Part shown: positions 8,057 to 17,277 of the stretch, in pieces
Layout: every line of letters starts with the position of its first letter
Position numbering within the stretch: the first letter of the stretch is position 1
Source of the DNA: Hylemonella gracilis
GTDB taxonomy: Bacteria > Pseudomonadota > Gammaproteobacteria > Burkholderiales > Burkholderiaceae_C
Direction: 5' to 3'
Assembly: GCA_945862195.1 (NCBI GenBank)
Contig: CAMAXR010000008.1
Span: forward strand, 1-32,186
Length of the DNA: 32,186 bases
Program-made: the position numbers and the translations under genes
The notes under the pieces: model-generated
Database searches by the model: none
What the model was told of the DNA's origin: nothing
The model's input: the letters and a program-made list of their open reading frames with translations, nothing else

Positions 8057-8751
8057 TGCAACTGCACCTTTTGAGCGGCGGCGCGGCAGCCGCAGTGGTT
8101 CGGGCGGTTCAGCCCGCCTTTGAGGCAGACACCGGCTGCCAAATTGTGGGCACCTACAGCGCTGTGGGCGATATGCGCGACCAACTGCTGGCCGGCCAAC
8201 CCTGCGACCTCATCATCCTGACCCGAACCCTGGTGGATGCGCTGGTGGCCTCGGGCCATGTGGTGGCGGGCAGCACCCGCTCTTTGGGCTTGGTCAAAAC
8301 GGGCATTGCCGTCAAAAGCGGCACGCCGTTTCCGCCCATTTCCACACGACAAGACGTGTTGGCCTTGCTTTCTAAGGCGCGCGGCATTTATTTTCCTGAC
8401 GCAGCCAAAGCCACGGCGGGCATTCACTTTATAAAGGTGCTGCAAGCCCTGGGGCTGGACCAGACCCAGCGCGGCGCGCTGCGCCAGTACCCCAACGGGG
8501 CCACCGCCATGCGCGAAATGGCCGCCAACCCCGAGCCCGATTTGGTGGGCTGCACCCAGGCTACCGAAATCAACTACACCCCCGGGGTGGACTACGTAGG
8601 CAACCTGCCGCCCGAGTTTGAATTGGCCACCGACTACACGTTGGGCGTGTGCACCCAATCTGCCCGACCCCAGTTGGCGCATTTGCTGGCAGACTGGCTG
8701 ACGGGCGAGCCCACACAAGCCGTGCGCCGCCAAGGCGGTTTTGAGTTTTAA
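8056..8751 (+). CDS. ModA-like type 2 substrate-binding domain protein lacking a signal peptide
   Basis: From the ATG at 8056, which overlaps the preceding TGA, this is a 231-residue protein. It begins at once with MQLHLLSGGAAAAVVRAVQP, the first strand and helix of a molybdate-binding-type (ModA/PBP type 2) domain. Further matches are TYSAVGDMRDQL, DLIILTRTLVDALVASG, IYFPDAAKATAGIHFIKVL and ELATDYTLGVCT. Unlike periplasmic ModA it has no hydrophobic leader, and the upstream in-frame extension (to 7936) offers none either. It may therefore act in the cytoplasm as a ligand sensor, or be exported in some other way. No ABC membrane or ATPase genes are near. It is probably translationally coupled to the Bug gene before it. 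The family call is reasonable. Ligand and location are unknown. Confidence 0.82.
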   Translation: MQLHLLSGGAAAAVVRAVQPAFEADTGCQIVGTYSAVGDMRDQLLAGQPCDLIILTRTLVDALVASGHVVAGSTRSLGLVKTGIAVKSGTPFPPISTRQDVLALLSKARGIYFPDAAKATAGIHFIKVLQALGLDQTQRGALRQYPNGATAMREMAANPEPDLVGCTQATEINYTPGVDYVGNLPPEFELATDYTLGVCTQSARPQLAHLLADWLTGEPTQAVRRQGGFEF

Positions 8752-8788
8752 GCACGCACACCCCTAGTCCTTTACTGGAGCATGCCTG

Positions 8789-9523
8789 ATGGCCACACAA
8801 GACAATTCGGGTTTTGACCCCACTGGTTTCGCCAAATTTGTGCCGGGTTTTGACTTTTTGCAAAGCCTGAGCAAAGGGGCATCGGCCTCTATGCCGCAAG
8901 GCATGCAGTCCGCCTTCAACCAGTGGGTGGCCCCCACCATGGACCCTGAGGTTATAGAAAAGCGCCTTGAAGAACTGCGCACCGTGCTGTTTTGGCTGGA
9001 GCAAAACACCACCGCGCTCAAAGCTACCATTCAAGCGCTCGAAGTGCAAAAAATGACCCTCAGCGCGCTGCGCACCATGAACGTCGATGCACCCGACTGG
9101 TCGGCCATGTTCAAGGCCAAATCTGAAGTTCAACCCGACACTCAACCTGAAGTTGCACCTGAACCAGAGCTAAAACCAGAGCTAAAACCTGAACCTAAGC
9201 CTGAACCCAAGCCCAAAGCTTCGGCTCAGCCAGCAGCAGACCCTATGCAGATGTGGGGCGCCTTGACCCAGCAGTTTCAAAACATTGCCAACCAAGCCCT
9301 GCAAGACGTGTCCAACAAAGCGGCGCCTTTTCAAGCCCCTTTTCAGACGAGGCCTCAGCCCCCCGCTGCAGCGAAAGAGGCTGCATCAAATTCCGCCAAT
9401 CCCCGGCACACTGAACCCAAGTCAGCCAAGTCCAAGCCGGGCGCAACAAAGACTTCCCCCGCGTCCAAAGCCACCTCTGCCGCTCGAAAAGGCTTCACGC
9501 CTGCCAAGCGGCCCCGCGGCTGA
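8789..9523 (+). CDS. phaM: PhaM-type polyhydroxyalkanoate granule regulatory protein
   Basis: The protein has 244 residues. The N-terminal half shows the PhaM signature: FAKFVPGFDFLQSLSKG, then APTMDPEVIEKRLEELRTVLFWLEQN and an amphipathic helix ending ALRTMNVD. A middle segment is a Pro/Glu/Lys repeat (ELKPELKPEPKPEPKPK). The C-terminus is Lys/Ala/Pro-rich and basic (KATSAARKGFTPAKRPRG), resembling the DNA-binding tail of PhaM. In Cupriavidus necator PhaM binds PHA synthase PhaC and the nucleoid and controls granule number and segregation. The gene lies 37 bases behind the ModA-like gene and 12 bases before the FIST-domain gene. No PHA synthase is in the window. Family identity is good, and the exact activity is inferred from homologues. 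Confidence 0.85.
   Translation: MATQDNSGFDPTGFAKFVPGFDFLQSLSKGASASMPQGMQSAFNQWVAPTMDPEVIEKRLEELRTVLFWLEQNTTALKATIQALEVQKMTLSALRTMNVDAPDWSAMFKAKSEVQPDTQPEVAPEPELKPELKPEPKPEPKPKASAQPAADPMQMWGALTQQFQNIANQALQDVSNKAAPFQAPFQTRPQPPAAAKEAASNSANPRHTEPKSAKSKPGATKTSPASKATSAARKGFTPAKRPRG
9164..9187 (+). repeat. 12-bp tandem duplication inside the PhaM linker
   Basis: The 12-base unit CCAGAGCTAAAA occurs twice in tandem and sits in a longer degenerate run of Pro-Glu/Pro-Lys codons. It encodes part of the flexible linker between the PhaC-binding half and the basic tail. Such repeats change length easily, so linker length probably varies between strains. Confidence 0.7.
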
Positions 9524-9535
9524 GGCCTGGCATCC

Positions 9536-10816
9536 ATGATGCATTTGTTCGCGCATGCGCATGCCACGCATCCCCAGTGGCTTATGGCCGCGGGTTTGGT
9601 GCTGGCGCAATTGCGCGCGCAGTTGCAGCTGCCGGGATATGTACGCCACCCCACGCTGGCTTTGCTCTACATCACCGATGCTTATGCCGATGTGGCCCAA
9701 GACATCCTGAACCACCTGAGCGCCGAGCTGCCGCAAATTACCGACTGGTCAGGTACCGTAGGCGTGGGCATTGCCGCCAACAATGTGGAGTACTTTGACG
9801 AGCCCGCCATGGCTGTGATGTTGTGTGACCTGCCTGCCGACCAGTACCGCGTGTTTTCTGGGGTGGCGCCGCTGTCTCCAAGGTTTGAGGCGCACACCGC
9901 CTTGGTGCATGCCGATGGCCACACCCCCGACTTGGCCGATCTGATTGACGAAATGGCGGGCCGCACCGCTACCGGTTATTTGTTTGGGGGGCTGGCCTCC
10001 AGCCGCACCCAACACCTGCAGTTTTCGGTGGGAGGCGACGGCTATATGCGAGGGCAGGGTAAATCTACCGGCGTGTTTCAAGGTGGGCTCAGCGGTGTGG
10101 CGTTTGGGCCTGAGGTGAGGGTGATTTCTCGCGTCACGCAGGGCTGCTTGCCCTTGGGTAAAGCCCGCGAAATCACCGATGCCGATCGCAATGTGGTGTA
10201 CCGGCTCGACGGGCAACCCGCCCTAGAGGTGCTGCTGGGAGACCTGAAAGTGTCTTTGGAGCGCCCTCAAGAAGCCTTAAATGCTGTGCGCTCTACTTTG
10301 GTGGGCCTGATGTGGCCCGACGACGCGGGGCTTATTACCGACCAGCCTGCGCCCATTTCGCGCACGGGAAACTTTGGAGCCGATGTGCTGGTGCGGCACA
10401 TCGTGGGGCTGGATGGCGAGCGCCAGGGCATTGCTTTGGCCGAACACGTGCAAAACGGCATGCAACTGGCTTTTTGCCAGCGCGACACAAAAGCCGCGCG
10501 CGCCGACTTGGTGCGCATTTGCGCTGAAATTCGCGAAGAGCTGGAGCCTGAAACTATGCCCATGGAAACCGCCTTGGCGCTGGGCTCGCACGCGGCAGAC
10601 GCCGCGCCGCATTTGGCACGCCGCATTGCCGGTGCGGTGTATGTGAGTTGCGCGGGTCGGGGCGGACCCCACTTTGGCGCCACAAGTGCAGAAATGCAAG
10701 TGGTGCGGCAAGCCATGGGCGATGTGCCTCTGGTGGGCTTTTTTGCCGGTGGCGAAATTGCGCGTCACCACCTCTATGGCTATACCGGCGTGCTCACGGT
10801 GTTCACCACCGACTGA
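9536..10816 (+). CDS. FIST-domain sensor protein (FIST_N plus FIST_C)
   Basis: The protein has 426 residues and no signal peptide. Residues from about 25 to 220 look like FIST_N: HPTLALLYITDAYADVAQDILNHL, TVGVGIAANNVEYFDEPAMAVMLCDLP and ATGYLFGGLASSRTQHLQF. The C-terminal part fits FIST_C, with GAVYVSCAGRGG and a late VPLVGFFAGGEIARHHLYGYTGVLTVF. FIST proteins are thought to sense small molecules, possibly amino acids, and are usually linked to signal-transduction partners. Here it stands alone, 12 bases after phaM and 7 bases before the LplT-like transporter gene, so it may share their transcript. There are two adjacent ATG codons at 9536 and 9539. Ligand and output are unknown. Confidence 0.85.
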   Translation: MMHLFAHAHATHPQWLMAAGLVLAQLRAQLQLPGYVRHPTLALLYITDAYADVAQDILNHLSAELPQITDWSGTVGVGIAANNVEYFDEPAMAVMLCDLPADQYRVFSGVAPLSPRFEAHTALVHADGHTPDLADLIDEMAGRTATGYLFGGLASSRTQHLQFSVGGDGYMRGQGKSTGVFQGGLSGVAFGPEVRVISRVTQGCLPLGKAREITDADRNVVYRLDGQPALEVLLGDLKVSLERPQEALNAVRSTLVGLMWPDDAGLITDQPAPISRTGNFGADVLVRHIVGLDGERQGIALAEHVQNGMQLAFCQRDTKAARADLVRICAEIREELEPETMPMETALALGSHAADAAPHLARRIAGAVYVSCAGRGGPHFGATSAEMQVVRQAMGDVPLVGFFAGGEIARHHLYGYTGVLTVFTTD

Positions 10817-10823
10817 AGCGACC

Positions 10824-12167
10824 ATGTCGACCGCGCCCGCTGGGTCAACGCCTTTAGGCTTGTTGCGACAAACCGGATTTGGAGCCTTTTTCTGGACCCA
10901 GTTTTCAGGGGCCGCCAACGACAACTTGTTCAAATTTGCCCTGACGGTGCTGGTGACTTACCAGCTTCAGGTGGCTTGGCTGCCCGCCGGTTTGGCAGGC
11001 TTGGCGATTGGCGGCCTGTTCATCTTGCCTTATGTGCTCTTTTCTGCCGCCTGCGGGCAGTGGTGCGACCGCACCGATATGGCGCTGATGATGCGCCGCG
11101 TGAAAAACTTAGAAATCGCCATCATGCTGTTGGCTGCTGCAGGCTTTTTATTTGAGCAAGTGGGCGTGCTGTTGCTGTGCATTTTTTTAATGGGCACCCA
11201 CTCCACCCTGTTCGGCCCGGTCAAATACGCATACCTACCCCGTGCGCTGGGCCCCGCGCAACTGGTCAGCGGCAATGGCTGGGTGGAAATGGGCACGTTT
11301 GTGGCCATTTTGCTTGGCAATATGGTCGGCGGCCTGCTTATGACGCTGCCCCACGGCGCTTTGTGGGCGGCTTTGGCTTGTGTGCTGGTGGCCTTGCTGG
11401 GCCGTTGGGCGGCAGGCAAGGTGCCCGACACTCCAGCAGCAGACCCGCACCTGCACATCAACTGGAACCTATTCAGCGAGACATGGCGCAACCTGCAAGC
11501 CGCGCGCACCGAACGCGAGGTTTGGGGCGCGCTGCTGCTGATCAGTTGGATGTGGTGCTTTGGGGCGGTGATGCTCAGCCAAATTCCCAGCTACACCAAA
11601 GAGGTGCTGCACGGCTCGGAAGCGGTGGCGTCTTTGTTGATGGTGGTGTTTTCAGTAGGCATAGGCGCGGGCTCTTTGCTGTGCGATCGGCTGGGCCGCG
11701 CCACGGCCGAACACGGCATAGAGCTGGGCTTGGTGACTTTGGGCGCTCTGGGCATGGGCGTGTTTGTGCTGGATTTGTATGCAGCCAGCAGCGGATTAGC
11801 TGACGCACATGCGGCTTTAGGCCCTTGGGCGCAGACCCGCATCTTGGTGGATTTGAGCTTGCTAAGTTTGAGCGCGGGGCTGTTTAGCGTGCCGCTTTAT
11901 GCTTATGTGCAGCAGCGTAGCCCCCACACACACCGTGCACGGGTGATGGCGGCCAACAATATTCTGAATGCGCTGTTTATGGTGGCCAGCGCTCTGGTAA
12001 CGGGCGCACTGCTCACATGGGGCGTCAGCATTTCGGGCATTTGGCTTTGGTTGGGCGTGGCTCATGGGCTGGTATGTGCCGTATTGCTGGCCCGAATGCC
12101 GCAACTGCCAAGGCGGTTTTGGATCATGCTGCAGCAATGGGTCAAGGCCAAAGGGAAAGCCCATTAA
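10824..12167 (+). CDS. MFS transporter resembling the lysophospholipid transporter LplT
   Basis: From the ATG at 10824 the product is 447 residues with about twelve hydrophobic segments. The start is LLRQTGFGAFFWTQFSGAANDNLFKFALTVLVTY, and the FxxxFWTQFxGAxNDN region is typical of LplT-like MFS proteins. LMGTHSTLFGPVKYAYLPR is another family match. LplT flips lysophospholipids inward across the inner membrane for reacylation. Its usual partner Aas is not in this window, so the substrate remains open. The ORF track start at 10674 overlaps the FIST gene and is rejected. The gene follows the FIST gene by 7 bases and precedes the HD-GYP regulator by 15 bases, so all may be co-transcribed. Confidence 0.83.
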   Translation: MSTAPAGSTPLGLLRQTGFGAFFWTQFSGAANDNLFKFALTVLVTYQLQVAWLPAGLAGLAIGGLFILPYVLFSAACGQWCDRTDMALMMRRVKNLEIAIMLLAAAGFLFEQVGVLLLCIFLMGTHSTLFGPVKYAYLPRALGPAQLVSGNGWVEMGTFVAILLGNMVGGLLMTLPHGALWAALACVLVALLGRWAAGKVPDTPAADPHLHINWNLFSETWRNLQAARTEREVWGALLLISWMWCFGAVMLSQIPSYTKEVLHGSEAVASLLMVVFSVGIGAGSLLCDRLGRATAEHGIELGLVTLGALGMGVFVLDLYAASSGLADAHAALGPWAQTRILVDLSLLSLSAGLFSVPLYAYVQQRSPHTHRARVMAANNILNALFMVASALVTGALLTWGVSISGIWLWLGVAHGLVCAVLLARMPQLPRRFWIMLQQWVKAKGKAH

Positions 12168-12182
12168 TTGATCTAAGCTACC

Positions 12183-13235
12183 ATGACCACTATGTCCAAG
12201 CTCAAAGTGGTCGTGGTTGACGACCAGCAACCCAACCTGACCCTGCTGCGCTTCCAGTTGGCCGAATTGGGGCTGGAACTTGAAGTCAGCGAGTTTTTAA
12301 GCCCCCAAAAGGCGCTGAGCTACTGCCTTGCTGAGGTGCCCGATCTCATCATGTTGGATTACATGATGCCCGGCATGGACGGGCTGGAGTTTTTAAAGCA
12401 GTTTCACCAAGAGCCCCAAAGCATCAACACCCCCGTGTTGATGATCACCGCCAACCACCAAGTGGAAGTGCGCCACCAAGCCTTGCAACTGGGCGCCACC
12501 GACTTTCTCACGCAGCCCTACGACTTGTTGGAGCTCAAGGCCCGAGTGCACAACATGCTGCGGTTTCGGGCGCACTACAAATCACTGGAGCAGCACGCCG
12601 AGTGGCTGAGGGCCGAAATTCAAAGGGCCGAGCAAACCAGCACCTTGCGCGAGCGCGAAACCATAGTGCGGCTGTCTAGAGCGGCAGAATTTAGAGACCC
12701 CGAAACCGGCGGCCATATTCAGCGCATGGCGCACTACTCGTGGCTGATTGCCAAGCGCATGGACCTAAGCCCGCAAGACCAACAACTGATTTTGGAGTCC
12801 GCCCCCATGCACGACGTGGGCAAGGTGGGCATACCCGATCACATCTTGCTCAAGCCCGGCAAATTGCTGCCTGAGGAATTTGAAATCATGAAGGGCCATG
12901 CCGAAAAGGGTTACCAAATTTTGGCGGGTAGCAATTCGCCCCTGCTGCAAAAAGGCGCCGAAATTGCCCGCTCACACCATGAAAAGTTTGATGGCAGCGG
13001 TTACCCCCAAGGCTTAAAGGGCACTGACATTCCGCTGTCGGGCCGCATCGTGGCCGTGGCCGACGTATTTGACGCACTTACCTCCGAGCGCCCGTACAAA
13101 GCCGCTTGGTCGGTGGAAGACTCGGTGGCTTACCTCACAGACCAAAAAGGTCGCCATTTTGACCCGCAATGTGTAGACGCCTTTTTGAACCACTTTGAAG
13201 AAGTCTTGGACATCAAGTCCAAGTTTTTAGATTGA
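12183..13235 (+). CDS. Response regulator with C-terminal HD-GYP phosphodiesterase domain
   Basis: The protein has 350 residues. Residues 1-125 form a receiver domain: acidic pair D13/D14 in VVVVDDQQPN, phosphoacceptor D59 in LIMLDYMMPGMDG, and T89 in LMITANH. The conserved Lys of the usual FLTKP motif is Gln here (FLTQP, Q111), which is unusual. A coiled-coil-like linker (about 140-165) leads to an HD-GYP domain with HDVGKVGIPD and DGSGYPQGLKG, the metal and signature motifs expected of cyclic-di-GMP phosphodiesterases. No histidine kinase gene is adjacent. Two ATGs are possible, at 12183 and 12192. The domain architecture is clear, while phosphorylation-dependent control is doubtful because of Q111. 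Confidence 0.92.
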   Translation: MTTMSKLKVVVVDDQQPNLTLLRFQLAELGLELEVSEFLSPQKALSYCLAEVPDLIMLDYMMPGMDGLEFLKQFHQEPQSINTPVLMITANHQVEVRHQALQLGATDFLTQPYDLLELKARVHNMLRFRAHYKSLEQHAEWLRAEIQRAEQTSTLRERETIVRLSRAAEFRDPETGGHIQRMAHYSWLIAKRMDLSPQDQQLILESAPMHDVGKVGIPDHILLKPGKLLPEEFEIMKGHAEKGYQILAGSNSPLLQKGAEIARSHHEKFDGSGYPQGLKGTDIPLSGRIVAVADVFDALTSERPYKAAWSVEDSVAYLTDQKGRHFDPQCVDAFLNHFEEVLDIKSKFLD

Positions 13236-13246
13236 CTTTTCTGCAC

Positions 13247-13293
13247 TTCATTTAAAACCTGTAGACTTGTACTATATTTAAGACAAGTTAGGA
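13247..13293 (+). promoter_or_regulatory. Candidate promoter/operator of the yefM-yoeB module
   Basis: An inverted repeat ACTTGT (13265-13270) and ACAAGT (13283-13288), separated by 12 bases, lies just upstream of the antitoxin. It overlaps a possible -10 box TACTAT (13270-13275), with TTCATT (13247-13252) 17 bases before it. AGGA at 13290-13293 is a good ribosome-binding site for the ATG at 13301. The arrangement suits negative autoregulation by the antitoxin-toxin complex, as known for YefM-YoeB. Confidence 0.45.
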
Positions 13294-13300
13294 CTTCAAA

Positions 13301-13558
13301 ATGAGGGTGATCAGTTTTTCAGAAGCCAGGAATCAATTCAAACAAGTCATTGACCAAGTGGTCGAAGATTGTGATGTTGCAGTAATTTGCAGACGAGACG
13401 CAGAAGATGCAGTTCTGATGTCGCTGGACACCTACAACAGCATGATGGAGACCTTTCATTTGGTCAAAACACCGGCCAATTTGAAGCACCTCGAAAAATC
13501 CTTAGCGCAGTACCGCAAGGGACAAACCAAAACCAAGGATTTGGTGGATGCACCGTAG
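13301..13558 (+). CDS. yefM: YefM/Phd-family antitoxin
   Basis: This 85-residue protein has the YefM/Phd N-terminal DNA-binding and dimerisation fold. Signature stretches are MRVISFSEARNQFKQVIDQVVED, VAVICRRDAEDAVLMSLDTYNSMMET and a C-terminal toxin-binding tail. It neutralises the YoeB-type mRNA interferase encoded next and represses the shared promoter. The two genes overlap by 11 bases, as in typical YefM-YoeB operons. The module is inserted between the HD-GYP gene and the convergent tgt gene. Confidence 0.93.
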   Translation: MRVISFSEARNQFKQVIDQVVEDCDVAVICRRDAEDAVLMSLDTYNSMMETFHLVKTPANLKHLEKSLAQYRKGQTKTKDLVDAP

Positions 13559-13811
13559 GCTGACCTGGACGCATGCGGCTTGGTCAGATTACCTTTACTG
13601 GCAAGGTCAAGACAAAAAAACACTCAAGCGCATCCATTTGTTGATTCAAGATGCCATGCGAAACCCTAATACAAGCATTGGCAAGCCCGAAGCACTGCGA
13701 GAAAACCTGTCGGGGTTATGGTCTAGGCGAATTGATGATGAGCATCGCTTGGTATATGCCATTGAACCAGACCAGTTGGTCATCATTGCGTGCCGCTACC
13801 ACTATGAATAG
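13548..13811 (+). CDS. yoeB: YoeB-family ribosome-dependent mRNA interferase toxin
   Basis: The 87-residue protein aligns by eye over its full length with E. coli YoeB: WSDYLYWQGQDKKTLKRIHLLI, IGKPEALRENLSGLWSRRI, DEHRLVYAIE and the ending ACRYHYE. The catalytic set (Glu of GKPE, Arg of HRLVYA, and C-terminal His-Tyr) is intact, so the toxin is expected to be active. It carries one extra C-terminal Glu after the Tyr at which E. coli YoeB ends. YoeB binds the ribosomal A site and cleaves translated mRNA. The gene stops 6 bases before the stop of convergent tgt. Confidence 0.95.
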   Translation: MHRRLTWTHAAWSDYLYWQGQDKKTLKRIHLLIQDAMRNPNTSIGKPEALRENLSGLWSRRIDDEHRLVYAIEPDQLVIIACRYHYE

Positions 13812-13817
13812 AACCAC

Positions 13818-15096
<1,279 letters not shown>

Positions 15097-15166
15097 CGTA
15101 ACCGCATTAAGCCTATGGGGCAAACCCTGAAAGGTCGCCCCCCTTCAATTGGCGAAAATAGAGCCC

Positions 15167-16426
15167 ATGAATTCCAACAACAGCCCCCTGAACTGGAGCG
15201 GCGACAGCACCCACCACATTCCCTTTGGCGTCTATACCGACCCTAACCGCCACAAGCTGGAGCTGGAACGGTTTTTTTACAACCAGCACTGGTGTTATGT
15301 GGGCTTGGAGGCCGAAATTCCCAACCCTAGGGACTACAAGCGCAGCAGCATTGGTGAACGCTCGGTCATCATGGCGCGCGCAGACGATGGCGCCGTGCAT
15401 GTGCTGGAAAACGTGTGCGCGCACCGTGGCATGCAGTTTTGCCGCGAACGCCACGGCCACCGCAAAGAGTTTGTGTGTCCTTACCACCAGTGGAGCTACA
15501 CCCTGCAAGGCGACCTGCAGGGTGTGCCCCTGCGCCGCGGGGTCCGGCAAGAGGGCAAGGTGTTGGGCGGCATGCCTGCCGACTTTGACCCAAAGCAGCA
15601 TGGCCTGAACCGCTTGAAGGTGGCCACCCGGGGCGGCGTGGTGTTTGCGTCTTTTGACCACAACGTTGAGTCTTTAGAAGACTTTATGGGCCCCACCATC
15701 TTGAAGTACTTTGACCGGCTGTTTAATGGCCGAAAGCTCACCTTGCTGGGTTACAACCGCCAGCGCATTCCGGGCAACTGGAAGCTCATGCAAGAAAACA
15801 TCAAAGACCCCTACCACCCTGGGCTGCTGCACACTTGGTTTGTCACCTTTGGGCTTTGGCGGGCCGACAACCAAAGCGAACTGCGCATGGACGCGCACCA
15901 CCGCCATGCCGCCATGATTTCCACCCGAGGCAACGCCATGAAAGCAGGCGATGTGGCGCAGGTGAGCAGCTTTAAACAAAGCATGCAACTGGAAGACCCT
16001 AGGTTTTTAGACATCGTGCCTGAAGCCTGGTGGCAGATGGAAGACAAAATGCCCACAGCGGTGATGACCACGCTGTTTCCCAGCGTCATCTTGCAGCAGC
16101 AGGTCAACAGCGTGTCCACCCGCTTGATTCAGCCCGACGGCCACGGCGCTTTTGAATTTGTGTGGACCCATTTCGGCTTTGAAGACGACACCCCCGACAT
16201 GACCCAACGCCGCCTGCGCCAAGCCAACCTGTTTGGGCCAGCGGGTTTTGTCTCGGCCGACGACGGCGAGGTGATTGAGTTTTCGCAGCAGGGTTTTGAA
16301 CAACACCCCGCAGGCTACGCGGTGGCCGAGCTGGGCGGGCGTGATGTGGGCGAAACCGAGCATATGGTGACCGAAACGCTCATTAGGGGCATGTACGCCT
16401 ATTGGCGCAAGGTCATGGAGGCCTGA
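15167..16426 (+). CDS. Rieske ring-hydroxylating oxygenase alpha subunit, salicylate 5-hydroxylase (NagG)-like
   Basis: From the ATG at 15167 the protein has 419 residues. The Rieske [2Fe-2S] domain is intact (C84, H86, C104, H107; CAHRGMQFC and CPYHQW). The catalytic domain has the mononuclear-iron motif [13 protein letters not shown]. Long stretches such as [34 protein letters not shown] and [11 protein letters not shown] match what I recall of NagG, the large subunit of salicylate 5-hydroxylase, and related anthranilate dioxygenases. The expected role is hydroxylation of an aromatic acid, with salicylate to gentisate the best guess. The TTG-initiated longer frame at 15149 is less likely. 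Beta-subunit and ferredoxin genes follow directly. A reductase and gentisate-pathway genes are not in the window. Confidence 0.9.
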   Translation: MNSNNSPLNWSGDSTHHIPFGVYTDPNRHKLELERFFYNQHWCYVGLEAEIPNPRDYKRSSIGERSVIMARADDGAVHVLENVCAHRGMQFCRERHGHRKEFVCPYHQWSYTLQGDLQGVPLRRGVRQEGKVLGGMPADFDPKQHGLNRLKVATRGGVVFASFDHNVESLEDFMGPTILKYFDRLFNGRKLTLLGYNRQRIPGNWKLMQENIKDPYHPGLLHTWFVTFGLWRADNQSELRMDAHHRHAAMISTRGNAMKAGDVAQVSSFKQSMQLEDPRFLDIVPEAWWQMEDKMPTAVMTTLFPSVILQQQVNSVSTRLIQPDGHGAFEFVWTHFGFEDDTPDMTQRRLRQANLFGPAGFVSADDGEVIEFSQQGFEQHPAGYAVAELGGRDVGETEHMVTETLIRGMYAYWRKVMEA

Positions 16427-16431
16427 TACCC

Positions 16432-16914
16432 ATGCAACCCTCCCCCTCACCTCAAGACTATTGGGAATTGGTGCAACTGCATGCCCAGTACGCAGCAGCT
16501 GTGGACTCGGGCAACTGGGACTTGTGGCCCGAGTTTTTTACCGACGACGCGGTCTACAAATTGCAGCCCCGCGAAAACTTCGACCGCGGGCTGCCTTTGG
16601 CCACCTTGTCTTTTGAAAGCAAAGCCATGCTGCGCGACCGCGTGTTTGGCATCAAAGAAACCTTGTTTCACGACCCTTACTACCAGCGCCATGTGGTGGG
16701 CGCCCCCATCATTCACCGCGTGGACGAACATGGCATAGCGTGCGAAGCCCATTACGCGGTGTTTCGCACCAAGCTAGACGGACCGAGCACCGTTTTTAAT
16801 GTGGGGCGCTACCTAGACACCGTAGTGCGCACCCCGCAGGGACTTAAATTAGCCCAACGTGTGTGCGTGTTTGACAGCGAAATGGTGCCCAACTCCATCA
16901 TTTACCCGATTTGA
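16432..16914 (+). CDS. Rieske ring-hydroxylating oxygenase beta subunit, NagH-like
   Basis: The ATG at 16432 gives 160 residues, usual for the small subunit of these oxygenases. The NTF2-like fold is suggested by [42 protein letters not shown] and by [11 protein letters not shown] and [12 protein letters not shown]. The beta subunit stabilises the alpha-beta hexamer and has no metal site. It starts 5 bases after the alpha stop and ends 26 bases before the ferredoxin ATG, forming one operon. The combination matches the order of salicylate 5-hydroxylase components. Confidence 0.9.
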   Translation: MQPSPSPQDYWELVQLHAQYAAAVDSGNWDLWPEFFTDDAVYKLQPRENFDRGLPLATLSFESKAMLRDRVFGIKETLFHDPYYQRHVVGAPIIHRVDEHGIACEAHYAVFRTKLDGPSTVFNVGRYLDTVVRTPQGLKLAQRVCVFDSEMVPNSIIYPI

Positions 16915-16940
16915 TTTACCCCATCTACCCAAGGAACTTC

Positions 16941-17261
16941 ATGAGCAGCGATAGCAACTGGACCGATGTGGCCGCCTTAGCCGATGTGTTTGAAGGCGCT
17001 GCCATTGCGGTGACCCCCCAGGGCCAAGACATTGCCCTCTACAACGTGGAGGGGGCCATTTACGCCACCCAAAACGTGTGCTCGCACGGCAATGCCAATT
17101 TGTGCGATGGTTACTTAGAGGGCTTTGAAATTGAATGCCCGTTTCACCAAGGCCGCTTTGACGTGCGCACCGGCCAGGCCACCTTGTTGCCTTGCACCGA
17201 GCCCGTCAAAATTTGGCCCGTCAAAATTGAGGGTGGGCGGGTGTTTTTGGCTTTGGACTGA
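16941..17261 (+). CDS. Rieske-type ferredoxin of the ring-hydroxylating oxygenase
   Basis: The ATG at 16941 opens a 106-residue protein with a Rieske cluster site: C47, H49, C66 and H69 in VCSHGNANLCDG and CPFHQGRFD. It resembles NagAb-type ferredoxins that pass electrons from an NADH reductase to the oxygenase alpha subunit. AAGGA before the ATG serves as ribosome-binding site. The operon ends here: queA is convergent with only 16 bases between the stop codons. No ferredoxin reductase gene is in this window, so electrons must come from an enzyme encoded elsewhere. Confidence 0.93.
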   Translation: MSSDSNWTDVAALADVFEGAAIAVTPQGQDIALYNVEGAIYATQNVCSHGNANLCDGYLEGFEIECPFHQGRFDVRTGQATLLPCTEPVKIWPVKIEGGRVFLALD

Positions 17262-17277
17262 TGAGTCGCGCCAAGTT

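Noticed and set aside
7675-8733. Minus-strand ORF of 352 residues across the Bug 2 and ModA-like genes
   Set aside because: It spans two convincing plus-strand genes and has no recognisable domain, so it is a shadow frame.
9120-9230. Repeat array as a CRISPR or regulatory repeat
   Set aside because: The short repeats encode an in-frame Pro/Glu/Lys linker of PhaM and have no spacers.
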